Shown here: in pieces, positions 1 through 11,134 of the stretch
How positions within the stretch are numbered: position 1 is the stretch's first letter
Layout of the letters: every line of letters begins with the position of its first letter
Assembly: GCA_037178855.1 (NCBI GenBank)
Contig: JASJZC010000007.1
Span: forward strand, 1,178,001-1,242,000
Direction: 5' to 3'
DNA: 64,000 nt
From: Oscheius sp. JU75
Lineage: Eukaryota; Nematoda; Chromadorea; Rhabditida; Rhabditidae
Made by a program: the position numbers and the translations under genes
Notes under the pieces: generated by a model
Seen by the model: only the letters and a program-made list of their open reading frames with translations
Told to the model about the DNA's origin: nothing
Databases searched by the model: none

Positions 1-3000
1 GTCGTGCTCGTAGTAGACGTGGACGTCGTTGTTGGAGTTGTGCTCGTAGTAGACTTGGAAGTGGTCGTCGGAGTCGTGCTCGTGGTTGATGACGAAGTTG
101 TGCTGGTCGATGTGGACGTCGTGGTTGGGGTCGTGCTCGTAGTAGACGTGGACGTCGTTGTTGGAGTTGTGCTCGTAGTAGACGTGGAAGTGGTCGTCGG
201 AGTCGTGCTCGTGGTGGACGTGGATGTTGTGCTGGTCGAAGTGGACGTCGTTGTTGGAGTCGTGCTCGTGGTGGACGTGGATGTTGTGCTGGTCGAAGTG
301 GACGTCGTTGTTGGAGTTGTGCTCGTAGTAGACGTGGACGTCGTTGTTGGAGTTGTGCTCGTAGTAGACGTGGACGTCGTTGTTGGAGTTGTGCTCGTAG
401 TAGACGTGGAAGTGGTCGTCGGAGTCGTGCTCGTGGTGGACGTGGATGTTGTGCTGGTCGAAGTGGACGTCGTTGTTGGAGTCGTGCTCGTAGTCGTTGT
501 GGACGTCGTTGTTGGAGTTGTGCTCGTAGTAGACGTGGAAGTGGTCGTCGGAGTCGTGCTCGTGGTTGATGAGGAAGTTGTGCTGGTCGATGTGGACGTC
601 GTGGTTGGGGTCGTGCTCGTAGTCGACGTGGACGTCGTGGTTGGGGTCGTGCTCGTAGTCGACGTGGACGTCGTTGTTGGAGTCGTGCTCGTAGTCGTTG
701 TGGACGTCGTGGATGGAGTCGTGCTCGTAGTAGACGTGGACGTCGTGGATGGAGTCGTGCTCGTAGTAGACGTAGAAGTGGTCGTCGGAGTCGTGCTCGT
801 GGTTGATGTGGAAGTTGTGCTGGTCGATGTGGACGTCGTGGTTGGGGTCGTGCTCGTAGTCGACGTGGACGTCGTTGTTGGAGTCGTGCTCGTAGTCGTT
901 GTGGACGTCGTGGTTGGTGTCGTGCTCGTGGTGGACGTCGATGTTGGAGTCGTGCTCGTAGTCGACGTGGACGTCGTGGTTGGAGTCGTGCTCGTAGTAG
1001 ACGTGGAAGTGGTTGTCGGAGTCGTGCTCGTGGTTGATGTGGACGTGGTTGTTGGAGTCGTGCTCGTAGTAGACGTGGACGTCGTTGCTGGAGTCGTGCT
1101 CGTGGTTGATGTGGACGTCGTTGTTGGAGTCGTGCTCGTAGTCGTTGTGGACGTCGTGGATGGAGTCGTGCTCGTAGTAGACGTGGACGTCGTGGTTGGT
1201 GTCGTGCTCGTGGTGGACGTCGATGTTGGAGTCGTGCTCGTAGTCGACGTGGACGTCGTGGTTGGAGTCGTGCTCGTAGTAGACGTGGACGTCGTTGTTG
1301 GAGTTGTGCTCGTAGTAGACGTGGAAGTGGTTGTCGGAGTCGTGCTCGTGGTTGATGTGGACGTCGTTGTTGGAGTCGTGCTCGTAGTCGACGTGGACGT
1401 GGTTGTTGGAGTCGTGCTCGTAGTAGACGTGGACGTCGTTGTTGGAGTTGTGCTCGTAGTAGACGTGGACGTCGTTGTTGGAGTCGTGCTCGTGGTTGAT
1501 GTGGACGTCGTTGTTGGAGTCGTGCTCGTAGTCGTTGTGGACGTCGTGGATGGAGTCGTGCTCGTAGTAGACGTGGACGTCGTGGTTGGTGTCGTGCTCG
1601 TGGTGGACGTCGATGTTGGAGTCGTGCTCGTAGTCGACGTGGACGTCGTGGTTGGAGTCGTGCTCGTAGTAGACGTGGACGTCGTTGTTGGAGTTGTGCT
1701 CGTAGAGGACGTGGAAGTGGTTGTCGGAGTCGTGCTCGTGGTTGATGTGGACGTCGTTGTTGGAGTCGTGCTCGTAGTCGACGTGGACGTCGTGGTTGAG
1801 GTCGTGCTCGTAGTCGACGTGGACGTCGTGGATGGAGTTGTGCTCGTAGTAGACGTGGAAGTGGTTGTCGGGGTCGTGCTCGTGGTTGATGTGGACGTCG
1901 TTGTTGGAGTCGTGCTCGTAGTAGACGTGGAAGTGATCGTCGGAGTCGTGCTCGTGGTTGATGTGGAAGTTGTGCTGGTCGATGTGGACGTCGTGGTTGG
2001 GGTCGTGCTCGTAGTCGACGTGGACGTCGTCGTTGGAGTCGTGCTCGTAGTCGACGTGGACGTCGTGGTTGGAGTCGTGCTCGTGGTTGATGTGGACGTC
2101 GTTGTTGGAGTCGTGCTCGTAGTAGACGTGGAAGTGGTCGTCGGAGTCGTGCTCGTGGTAGATGTGGAAGTTGTGCTGGTCGATGTGGACGTCGTGGTTG
2201 GGGTCGTGCTCGTAGTCGACGTGGACGTCGTGGATGGAGTCGTGCTCGTAGTTGACGTGGACGTCGTGGTTGGAGTCGTGCTCGTAGTCGACGTGGACGT
2301 CGTGGTTGGAGTCGTGCTCGTAGTAGACGTGGAAGTGGTCGTCGGAGTCGTGCTCGTGGTTGATGTGGAAGTTGTGCTGGTCGATGTGGACGTCGTGGTT
2401 GGGGTCGTGCTCGTAGTCGACGTGGACGTCGTGGTTGGAGTCGTGCTCGTAGTCGACGTGGACGTCGTGGTTGGAGTCGTGCTCGTAGTAGACGTGGAAG
2501 TGGTTGTCGGAGTCGTGCTCGTGGTTGATGTGGACGTCGTTGTTGGAGTCGTGCTCGTAGTAGACGTGGAAGTGGTCGTCGGAGTCGTGCTCGTGGTTGA
2601 TGTGGAAGTTGTGCTGGTCGATGTGGACGTCGTGGTTGGGGTCGTGCTCGTAGTAGACGTGGAAGTGGTTGTCGGAGTCGTGCTCGTGGTTGATGTGGAC
2701 GTCGTTGTTGGAGTCGTGCTCGTAGTAGACGTGGAAGTGGTCGTCGGAGTCGTGCTCGTGGTTGATGTGGAAGTTGTGCTGGTCGATGTGGACGTCGTGG
2801 TTGGGGTCGTGCTCGTAGTCGACGTGGACGTCGTGGTTAGAGTCGTGCTCGTAGTCGACGTGGACGTCGTGGTTGGAGTCGTGCTCGTAGTAGACGTGGA
2901 AGTGGTTGTCGGAGTCGTGCTCGTGGTTGATGTGGACGTCGTTGTTGGAGTCGTGCTCGTAGTAGACGTGGAAGTGGTCGTCGGAGTCGTGCTCGTGGTT

Positions 3001-6000
3001 GATGTGGAAGTTGTGCTGGTCGATGTGGACGTCGTGGTTGGGGTCGTGCTCGTAGTCGACGTGGACGTCGTGGTTGGAGTCGTGCTCGTAGTAGACGTGG
3101 AAGTGGTTGTCGGAGTCGTGCTCGTGGTTGATGTGGACTTCGTTGTTGGAGTCGTGCTCGTAGTAGACGTGGAAGTGGTCGTCGGAGTCGTGCTCGTGGT
3201 TGATGTGGAAGTTGTGCTGGTCGATGTGGACGTCGTGGTTGGGGTCGTGCTCGTAGTAGACGTGAAAGTGGTTGTCGGAGTCGTGCTCGTGGTTGATGTG
3301 GACGTCGTTGTTGGAGTCGTGCTCGTAGTAGACGTGGAAGTGGTCGTCGGAGTCGTGCTCGTGGTTGATGTGGAAGTTGTGCTGGTCGATGTGGACGTCG
3401 TGGTTGGGGTCGTGCTCGTAGTAGACGTGGAAGTGGTTGTCGGAGTCGTGCTCGTGGTTGATGTGGACGTCGTTGTTGGAGTCGTGCTCGTAGTAGACGT
3501 GGAAGTGGTCGTCGGAGTCGTGCTCGTAGTAGACGTGGAAGTGGTCGTCGGAGTCGTGCTCGTGGTAGATGTGGAAGTTGTGCTGGTCGATGTGGACGTC
3601 GTGGTTGGGGTCGTGCTCGTAGTCGACGTGGACGTCGTGGATGGAGTCGTGCTCGTAGTAGACGTGGACGTCGTGGTTGGAGTCGTGCTCGTAGTAGACG
3701 TGGAAGTGGTCGTCGGAGTCGTGCTCGTTGTTGATGTGGAAGTTGTGCTGGTCGATGTGGAGGTGGTCGTCGGAGTCGTGCTCGTGGTGGACGTGGATGT
3801 TGTGCTGGTCGATGTGGACGTCGTTGTTGGAGTTGTGCTCGTAGTAGACGTGGACGTCGTTGTTGGAGTCGTGCTCGTAGTCGACGTGGACGTCGTGGTT
3901 GAGGTCGTGCTCGTAGTCGACGTGGACGTCGTGGTTGGAGTCGTGCTCGTAGTAGACGTGGAAGTGGTCGTCGGAGTCGTGCTCGTTGTTGATGTGGAAG
4001 TTGTGCTGGTCGATGTGGAGGTGGTCGTCGGACTCGTGCTTGTGGTGGACGTGGATGTTGTGCTGGTCGAAGTGGACGTCGTGGTTGGAGTTGTGCTCGT
4101 AGTCGACGTGGAAGTTGTTGTGGTCGATATGGACGTCGTGGTTGGAGTCGTGCTCGTAGTTGAAGTGGAAGTTGTGCTAGTCGACGTGGAGGTGGTCGTC
4201 GGAGTCGTGCTCGTGGTTGACGTGGACGTCGTTGTTGGTGTCGTGCTCGTAGTAGATGTGGACGTCGTGGTTGGAGTCGTGCTCGTGGTAGACGTGGAAG
4301 TTGTGCTAGTCGACGTGGACGTCGTGGTTGGAGTCGTGCTCGTAGTAGACGTGGATGTCGTTGTTGGAGTCGTGCTCGTAGTAGACGTGGAAGTGGTGGT
4401 CGGAGTCGTGCTCGTGGTAGACGTGGAAGTTGTGCTAGTCGACGTGGACGTCGTGGTTGGAGTCGTGCTCGTAGTAGACGTGGATGTCGTTGTTGGAGTC
4501 GTGCTCGTAGTAGACGTGGACGTCGTGGTTGGAGTCGTGCTCGTAGTAGACGTGGAAGTTGTGCTAGTCGACGTGGACGTCGTGGTTGGAGTCGTGCTCG
4601 TAGTAGACGTGGATGTCGTTGTTGGAGTCGTGCTCGTAGTAGACGTGGACGTCGTGGTTGGAGTCGTGCTCGTGGTAGACGTGGAAGTTGTGCTAGTCGA
4701 CGTGGACGTCGTGGTTGGAGTCGTGCTCGTAGTAGACGTGGATGTCGTTGTTGGAGTCGTGCTCGTAGTAGACGTGGAAGTGGTCGTCGGAGTCGTGCTC
4801 GTGGTAGACGTGGAAGTTGTGCTAGTCGACGTGGACGTCGTGGTTGGAGTCGTGCTCGTAGTAGACGTGGACGTCGTTGTTGGAGTCGTGCTCGTAGTAG
4901 ACGTGGACGTTGTGGTTGGAGTCGTGCTCGTGGTAGACGTGGAAGTTGTGCTAGTCGACGTGGACGTCGTGGTTGGAGTCGTGCTCGTAGTAGACGTGGA
5001 CGAAGTGGTTGGAGTCGTGCTCGTAGTAGACGTGGAAGTGGTCGTCGGAGTCGTGCTCGTAGTAGACGTGGATGTCGTTGTTGGAGTCGTGCTCGTAGTA
5101 GACGTGGACGTCGTGGTTGGAGCCGTGCTCGTAGTAGACGTGGACGTCGTTGTTGGAGTCGTGCTCGTAGTAGACGTGGACGTTGTGGTTGGAGTCGTGC
5201 TCGTGGTAGACGTGGAAGTTGTGCTAGTCGACGTGGACGTCGTGGTTGGAGTCGTGCTCGTAGTAGACGTGGACGTCGTTGTTGGAGTCGTGCTCGTAGT
5301 AGACGTGGAAGTTGTGCTAGTCGACGTGGACGTCGTGGTTGGAGTCGTGCTCGTAGTAGACGTGGATGTCGTTGTTGGAGTCGTGCTCGTAGTAGACGTG
5401 GACGTCGTGGTTGGAGCCGTGCTCGTAGTAGACGTCGACGTCGTTGTTGGAGTCGTGCTCGTAGTAGACGTGGACGTCGTTGTTGGAGTCGTGCTCGTAG
5501 TAGACGTGGACGTCGTGGTTGGTGTCGTGCTCGTGGTAGATGTGGAAGTTGTGCTAGTCGACGTGGACGTCGTTGTTGGAGTCGTGCTCGTAGTAGACGT
5601 GGATGTCGTTGTTGGAGTCGTGCTCGTAGTAGACGTGGACGTCGTGGTTGGAGCCGTGCTCGTAGTAGACGTCGACGTCGTTGTTGGAGTCGTGCTCGTA
5701 GTAGACGTGGAAGTTGTGCTAGTCGACGTGGACGTCGTGGTTGGAGTCGTGCTCGTAGTAGACGTGGAAGTGGTCGTCGGAGTCGTGCTCGTGGTTGATG
5801 AGGAAGTTGTGCTGGTTGATGTGGACATCGTGGTTGGAGTCGTGCTCGTAGTCGACGTGGACGTCGTGGTTGGTGTCGTGCTCGTGGTAGATGTGGAAGT
5901 TGTGCTAGTCGACGTGGAGGTGGTCGTCGGAGTCGTGCTCGTTGTTGATGTGGAAGTTGTGCTAGTCGACGTGGACGTCGTGGTTGGAGTCGTGCTCGTA

Positions 6001-6112
6001 GTAGACGTGGACGTCGTGGTTGGAGTCGTGCTCGTAGTAGACGTGGACATCGTGGTTGGTGTCGTGCTCGTAGTTGTTGTGGAAGTTGTGCTAGTCGACG
6101 TGGACGTGGATG
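1..6112. repeat. 39-bp coding minisatellite (about 150 units)
   Basis: The first 6.1 kb is an uninterrupted tandem array with a 39-bp period. A typical plus-strand unit begins gtcgtgctcgtagtagacgt; shortened units also occur, and all keep the length a multiple of three. About 150 units are estimated from length divided by period. Variants come in blocks: ctggtcgatgtgg units occur left of about 4.1 kb, whereas ctagtcgacgtgg units occur only from about 4.17 to 6.1 kb, often in a longer repeating pattern. The array is CG-rich relative to its surroundings. It forms the repeat exon of the minus-strand mucin-like gene. The block structure indicates local homogenisation by unequal exchange or gene conversion. 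True copy number is uncertain because such arrays often collapse in assembly. Confidence 0.95.
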
Positions 6113-6823
6113 TCTGAGTTGTTTCCTCCGGTGGAAGACTTGGTGTTATTGCAGTTGGTGCGTTGAGTGGCGATGTGGCTGAGGCATTTTTTTTTTGTGC
6201 ATTGTATCTTACTTGTTTGTTCGATTGTGGTCGTAGTGGATGATGTGGTCGTTTCTACGTCTTTGTCAACTGGAATTTTTGTGTTCTTTTTTGTCAAGTT
6301 TTTTTTATATACGTTTCATAATTATAAACTGACCTTGGCAGGTGAAGGCGTTGTCTTTTATTACAAAGTCTGGATCGGTGGCTCCCCATCCAAATTCATT
6401 ACATGATAATGTTGTTGATACTACAGAAAGTATGGTAATATCGTCGGTAATGTTGAATTCAACCTGGACTGGGTAACTTTTTGGTTTAAACGCTTACAAT
6501 AGCTTGTAAGTCTGTTGGTATGCTAACAATAAGAACGACGTTACCATAGCCGGTACAAGTAACTGTTAGTTGGTCGCATCCTGAATGGTTAACTAATCAG
6601 GTGCTCTAAGATCATTACCATCACTGTCGGTTGTGTATGAAAACTGTTCGTTCTGCGAAGCAATACCATCAAAGTTATTGCTTCCAATAACTGCCGGGCC
6701 ACAGCTACCACAGACAGCTCGCTTAAATACGGCTGATGTTTTGAATGATTCTCTGTCTACCTTTTGCCGAATTAGCTCGGTGAAGTGTGTTGATGGTGCT
6801 GATGAGCGTTTTCCTCTCCACAT
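1..6823 (-). CDS. C6-domain mucin-like secreted/surface protein (3' end outside window)
   Basis: Read on the minus strand, exons at about 6619-6823, 6498-6580, 6334-6463, 6213-6269 and 6178 down to 1 join in one consistent phase, with introns 6581-6618 (38 nt), 6464-6497 (34), 6270-6333 (64) and 6179-6212 (34), all GT..AG. The first exons encode a roughly 110-residue domain with exactly six cysteines (CGSC, DGCDQL, VTCTGYG, LSCNEF, FTCQ), which fits the nematode C6 domain (Pfam PF01681 type). It is followed by a short Thr/Ser linker and then, in frame, by about 2,000 codons of Thr/Ser/Pro repeat (13-residue unit TPTTTSTSTTSTT and variants). That composition is mucin-like, a dense O-glycosylation substrate, so a glycocalyx, cuticle-surface or secreted mucin is inferred. 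The start is unresolved: ATG at 6823 has no signal peptide, and a signal-peptide exon at 7408-7524 may be exon 1. The C-terminus lies beyond position 1. The opposite-strand Val/Asp frame is an artefact of the repeat. Confidence 0.75.
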
Positions 6824-6985
6824 TTTCAGATTAATTCCATATCTTTCTTGCAGATGAACTTCTTTGGCTTTTAAAGTTGTTTCATCCCATTTATTCTGCT
6901 GTAATTTTTATTGTTCTCTGCATTTATGAGAAAACAAGTTTGCTATCTAACTGTTATGTGTCAACCTCGTTTTAGTGCTTTACTG

Positions 6986-7184
6986 GACGTCTACATTATC
7001 AGACGTCTAGTCCTATCGTTGATTACAAGCGGCAGCGCCTCTTCTACAGTAATAGAGGTTTCGTCCACAGCTGACTTGCCCTTTGATCTCTTCACACAAA
7101 TGATTTGTCAGCATTCTAGTTGTTAGTATTGTCAAATAAATTTGCGGATATCTTGTGGTCGGACACCATTGTGTTTGTTTAGTA
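6986..7184 (+). repeat. Dispersed repeat family B, degenerate copy
   Basis: This stretch aligns with 38067-38249. Shared blocks in order are a short hairpin-like start (acgtct..agacgt here, gacggcttcgccgtc there), ttgattacaagcggcagcgcc against ttgacaacagacggctgcgcc, ccacagctgacttg against ctatagctgacttg, and a terminal ggacaccattgt followed by a tagta run. It is a diverged non-coding interspersed repeat in the same orientation as the 38-kb copy. Short open frames through it are therefore not taken as genes, and it would lie in the first intron of the mucin-like gene if the 7408-7524 exon belongs to that gene. Confidence 0.6.
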
Positions 7185-7407
7185 TTGAAATATTTTAAGG
7201 CAGGCTTGCATCTATGGTATAATATATTAAATAGTTCTGTCTGCTTGGGGGTTCATTCCATTCCGTTTTTAGCCAAATCAAGCCTTTACTTAGCAAACTA
7301 CATTCTTATTCCCGTTAAGACCGTAAAACGCAACATAACTAATTAAAATGAGAGAAACATGTGCCTTACTGTTAAGTGTGAAAATTGATTGAGTATTTTG
7401 GATTTAC

Positions 7408-7524
7408 CCGATTTATGTTAGTTGTGTGGTCCGAGTTGGAACTGCCATCGTTAAATAGGACGTCTCCATTAGAGACAGTAGCTATGAACACAAGGATCAC
7501 AAGGGGGACCCACTGCTGGAGCAT
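7408..7524 (-). CDS. Candidate signal-peptide first exon
   Basis: An ATG at 7524 opens 39 codons ending exactly in phase 0 at a GTAAAT donor (7407 downward). The encoded start, MLQQWVPLVILVFIATVSNG, is a textbook signal peptide (hydrophobic core with a small-residue cleavage region), followed by a hydrophilic Asp/Asn/Ser/Thr stretch. It lies upstream, on the same strand, of the C6 mucin-like gene, which otherwise lacks a signal peptide, so it is a plausible exon 1 of that gene. The exact acceptor linking it to the C6 exon was not found. It could instead belong to a separate tiny secreted protein, because reading through the donor meets a stop 11 codons later. Confidence 0.4.
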
Positions 7525-7529
7525 CCTCA

Positions 7530-8815
7530 GAGAGAAAGCTAAAATTTATAATTTTTACAACTGCTTTTGATGAACGGCACAAACGCCTGGAATTTGAGAA
7601 AAAAGACTTTGACCGCAGGGCAAAGGGCGTCCTCTTTTCACATTGGTCTATTTTATACGGCTGCCACATACACCTACGTGTTAAGCCCATCTCCTGTTTG
7701 GACAGCTTAGCTTCCTGCAGCTGTGTCTTTATTGCGGGCAAAAAAGGTGTTTCCATTTTTTTGCTGAATACAGAGATCCGATAAAAAACGATCGTATGAA
7801 CCCGTATAAGCAGCATACATTGTTAATTTTTTAGTATGTTATTACAGTTATAGAAGGGGAAATTGGCAGTTGTAAGGTTTTCTGTAACTCGCAAAAGAGT
7901 TTCAGCAAATCTTTCAAAGCTGTCGCTTGACAATGAGAGTTGATACCTGATTCAGTACGAATCCGGAACGAAGTTTAAGGTGCAACAGTTTTTTTTATTA
8001 CGGTAACAGTAAGAATACAGATACTTGATCAATAAAATACAGGGAACGTGTCCGTTACAGTTTATATTTTCAACCACTATTCATTCAATCTGATTTTGCA
8101 TGAAAAAGAAAACTTTTACAAATTCAGTTGCCGGGAGCGGAAATGACCCGGATCTGTGGTGCTTGCGACTATATATCAGAAACACTTTCGGTTATTGAAT
8201 TTCTACTGTCAAACAGTAGTTCAATAAAGGCTATTCAGTTGCAATTTGATGACGTGGAAGCTTCCGGAAAAGAGATTTGCAAGCGGAAACATGTAACGTG
8301 TCGAGCATGATAAAAACAGTATAGTATTTTTCTTGTTTAGATGAAAAACTATGTGTTATCAGTGGCTGGCACTTAGACAATCTTTCCAGGACCTTCGAAG
8401 TAACCGTCACACTCAAGAGATAAAATGAGATGCTTAACTTTTAATACTTTTCTGTTTCCACCGTGGCTTAAAATTTAGGACACAGCTGCAGAATGCCCTT
8501 ATGATTACACAGGAGGTCTACTTCGTACGTAGCCTTGGCAAATGCGTATAAAGCAAGCGCACAGCTTGCAAAATTGGCAGTGATAAATCCTGCCAGCCCA
8601 GGCTGCTACAATCGTGGTATCCGGCGTTTTCTTCACGGTCATAAAAAGCTTTTACCATGTAAAGCAATGATATCTCTTAGAATTTTCTACAGCTGTTTCA
8701 GCTAAAGAACGGTTAAGTAATATTGACCCCTAAATCTTCAGAACATTTGTGGAAGTGGCTTCAGGATGTAGTTGTCGTGCTCAACACCCTATTTAAAGCT
8801 GCTTCCCAAGTGGGA
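7530..8815. other. Gene-poor interval
   Basis: I see no supportable gene, RNA or element here. Short frames exist on both strands but lack splice context, family motifs or signal peptides. The sequence is moderately AT-rich with the usual homopolymer runs. Confidence 0.5.
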
Positions 8816-8883
8816 GTAGCGCTGTGCTAGTGGTTATTGTGGACGTTGTGCCCGTCGATGCCGTTCTTGTCGTTGACCGTCAT
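8816..8883 (-). pseudogene. Orphan mucin-repeat relic
   Basis: On the minus strand this reads as a Thr/Ser-rich run (STTRTASTGTTSTITTSTA) followed by a stop, in the same composition and frame style as the 39-bp array. On the plus strand it keeps array-like words such as gtggttattgtggacgttgtg and gtcgatgccgttcttgtcgtt. It is about 2.7 kb from the main array and only one to two units long. It is best read as a degenerate fragment of the mucin array or of a former duplicate; chance resemblance is possible given its length. Confidence 0.45.
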
Positions 8884-8899
8884 TAATCTGGCATTGATA

Positions 8900-9843
8900 A
8901 ATCTTTTTTTTAGCTACTGTGTACCGTAATCTGCTATTTTTTACCTCAGAAAAAGCCGGTACAGTCAGTTATTTGCACATCCCACACAAGAAAAACGCTT
9001 GATCCATTTTGAATGACGCCGGCAGATGTGTCAACATAAAGTAATCAGCTTGGCACTTTAGAGACACAGCTAACAATTAAGGGCATATTAGGTCCGAAAT
9101 GTTTTAATTTTATGTCTAATAAAAAAAGTTGCCATCTTTCCGAGAGCTTTCCATAATTAAAATGGCGACCGCAAAATATTATCAGTTAAGTAGATTTCCA
9201 ATGATCTGAACATACGATGTACTGACAGATAGATCTTCCAATTTTTATATCCCGAACGCGTAGCTTGCATCCGCACTCTGGAACAACTGTTAGAGTTATG
9301 TTTCGTTTATCAATGTTTTAGCATTGTTGTACTGAAAACCTTATCGCACAAAGATGTGTATCAACAGCCCATAATAGTAATTGTATGCATCCGGTAGCCA
9401 TGGAGTTCCCTTTTTACAGTCTCGTTGAAAAGTGCTGTCGGAGGAAAAATTTTGTTTGTTCAATGTCTATAGATCAAGGCCATTTGCTTTGATAGGACTA
9501 GACTCACTGGAAAAATAGTTCATTAAATGTTCAGTTAATGTTGTTGGTTTGAAAGAAAAAGTGAGCACTTACTATGTATGAAACAGTTATCACTGTGAAG
9601 TAAAAATTTGGAGCTTGGTAGATTTGTGATGACTCACATTTGACAACGATAAGCCCTTTCGGTAAATCAATAATGCACTAGATTTTATGTTTTTTCTTGC
9701 AAAAAAGGGCAGAAGAAGTGTGTAATGCGCACAATGAAAGGGAACAGATTCTGCGTAATTTGTCAGTTCAAAGACCCTAGGCTGTAGCCAGAACATCTGA
9801 GAAAACGATTTACTTTATTCACTGGAATTGTGCTTTTGGAGTC
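8900..9843. other. Intergenic interval
   Basis: No gene could be supported. This is AT-rich DNA running up to the TA target site of the transposon that starts at 9846. Confidence 0.5.
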
Positions 9844-9845
9844 TA

Positions 9846-11129
9846 CAGGGTGACGCATAATTACGGATACAGGAAAAAGAGGTCGTGGCAAGCGACTCGG
9901 ATCATTATTTGACTCTGGACAACAACAAATATATTCATTGAACAGCTAGAAATAATATTCAGCATCAAATTTCAATATATCCTCCATCCGCATCCATACA
10001 AGCCTTGAGGCGCTTCGGGAAGGCATCCACTGTGGCGCGCAGGTACTGTCCGTCGAGCTCATCCCAAGCTTTTTGGAGGGCGTCTTTCAGCGATTGAAGT
10101 GTTGAATGGGGCTTTGAGCAGGCTTTGGCTTCCAAGACCGACCAGACGCTGTAGTCAAGTGGATTGAGATCAGGAGAATTGGAGGGCCACTCTTGAGCTG
10201 AGATGAATCCTGGGAAGTTCTGGCGACAGAAGTCTTGAACAATACGAGCTTTGTGAGCGGGGGCCGAGTCCTGTTGATATGTCCACGGCTTGTTTTGAAA
10301 GTGTGTTTGAGCCCACGGCAAAACTTCGGTACGAAGAAGGTCAAGATAGTTGGCACTGTTCACTTTTACACCTTGTGGCACGAAGATCAGTGGCGTTTTC
10401 CCGTTGCTTGTGATTCCTGCGAAAACCATAACGGATTGAGGATGAGATTTACGGCTAATGACGGTATGAGGTCTTGATTTTGCGTAGATTCGATCGTTTT
10501 GCTTGTTGAGAACTTGCTCTACCGTGAAAACCTTCTCGTCCGTGAAAAGAATCGAAAGATGAGCATCTTGACGGCATCTGCGCAACAATCCCTTGCATCT
10601 GTCTTTCCGCTGCTGTTTCATGGCATCCGTAAGGATATGGGCTTTATTTTTCTTGTAAGCTTTGAGTTTAAGCTTGTCCTTGACAATCCTTTGCATTGAC
10701 CTCAGCGAAATTCCCATGTTTCGAGAAAGACCTCGGATGGAACGCGCCGGGTTGTGACGAAGCCGGCCACGAACTAACTTGACATTTGCTGGGGTGACGA
10801 TAGAATGACGCCTTCCTCGTCCAGAACGATCAGAAGTGGTACCCAGCTCCTTGAACCTTCGGATGGTGGTATATACAAGGTTTCTTGGGCAATTCAGACG
10901 TTACTGGATCTCCCGCGCCGAACGACCTTCCTTGTGGAGCTTGACAATTGATTCGCGATGGACAGAGGGCTTTGTCATTCTCAAAATTGCACATGTGATG
11001 GCATAAGGTGGAAGAATATCATTCAAATAAATAAAGAAACTTCTAAAAACCACAAATGGAGAAGACTCTATCTCATAAAAAGTAAAAACGCGCCCGCGCA
11101 TCGTGTATTCGTAATTATGCGTCACCCTG
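9846..11129 (-). mobile_element. Tc1/mariner superfamily DD37D (maT-type) transposon, copy 1, inactivated
   Basis: The 1,284-bp element is flanked by TA on each side (9844-9845, 11130-11131). Its terminal inverted repeats begin CAGGGTGACGCATAATTACG and extend 26 bp with one mismatch. It is the same length as, and nearly identical to, the element at 47652-48935, in the opposite orientation. The transposase inside carries the triad spacing D-D-37-D. Only a handful of base differences from copy 2 were noticed, so both insertions are recent. This copy carries a nonsense mutation and can no longer make full-length transposase, though its ends look intact and could be mobilised in trans. Confidence 0.95.
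9965..10978 (-). pseudogene. DD37D transposase with one nonsense codon
   Basis: This is collinear with the 337-codon transposase of the second copy, from ATG at 10978 to the stop at 9965. At about codon 26, just after EIQ, the Lys codon AAA of the intact copy is TAA, which truncates the protein inside the first helix-turn-helix. The rest of the frame is open and keeps the catalytic motifs (LFTDEKVF, QQDSAPAH, NPLDY). Other visible differences are single substitutions, such as Arg for Gln two codons before EIQ's Glu and Gly for Glu near the C-terminus. An internal restart at the MGISL methionine would lack the N-terminal DNA-binding helices. Confidence 0.9.
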
Positions 11130-11134
11130 TACGT

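Noticed and set aside
1-6112. CRISPR or telomeric/satellite array
   Set aside because: There are no unique spacers, the period is 39 bp and translates in frame, and the organism is eukaryotic.
4-6117. 2,037-codon plus-strand Val/Asp/Gly open frame
   Set aside because: It is the complement of the Thr/Ser/Pro array. Spliced C6 exons enter the minus-strand frame in phase, while the plus frame begins inside the repeat and has no partner exons.
6911-7126. Possible small gene at 6.9-7.1 kb
   Set aside because: The region is a diverged copy of dispersed repeat family B.
7469-7816. 115-codon minus-strand frame
   Set aside because: Only the separate frame at 7408-7524 shows a signal peptide and donor. 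The longer frame has no motif.
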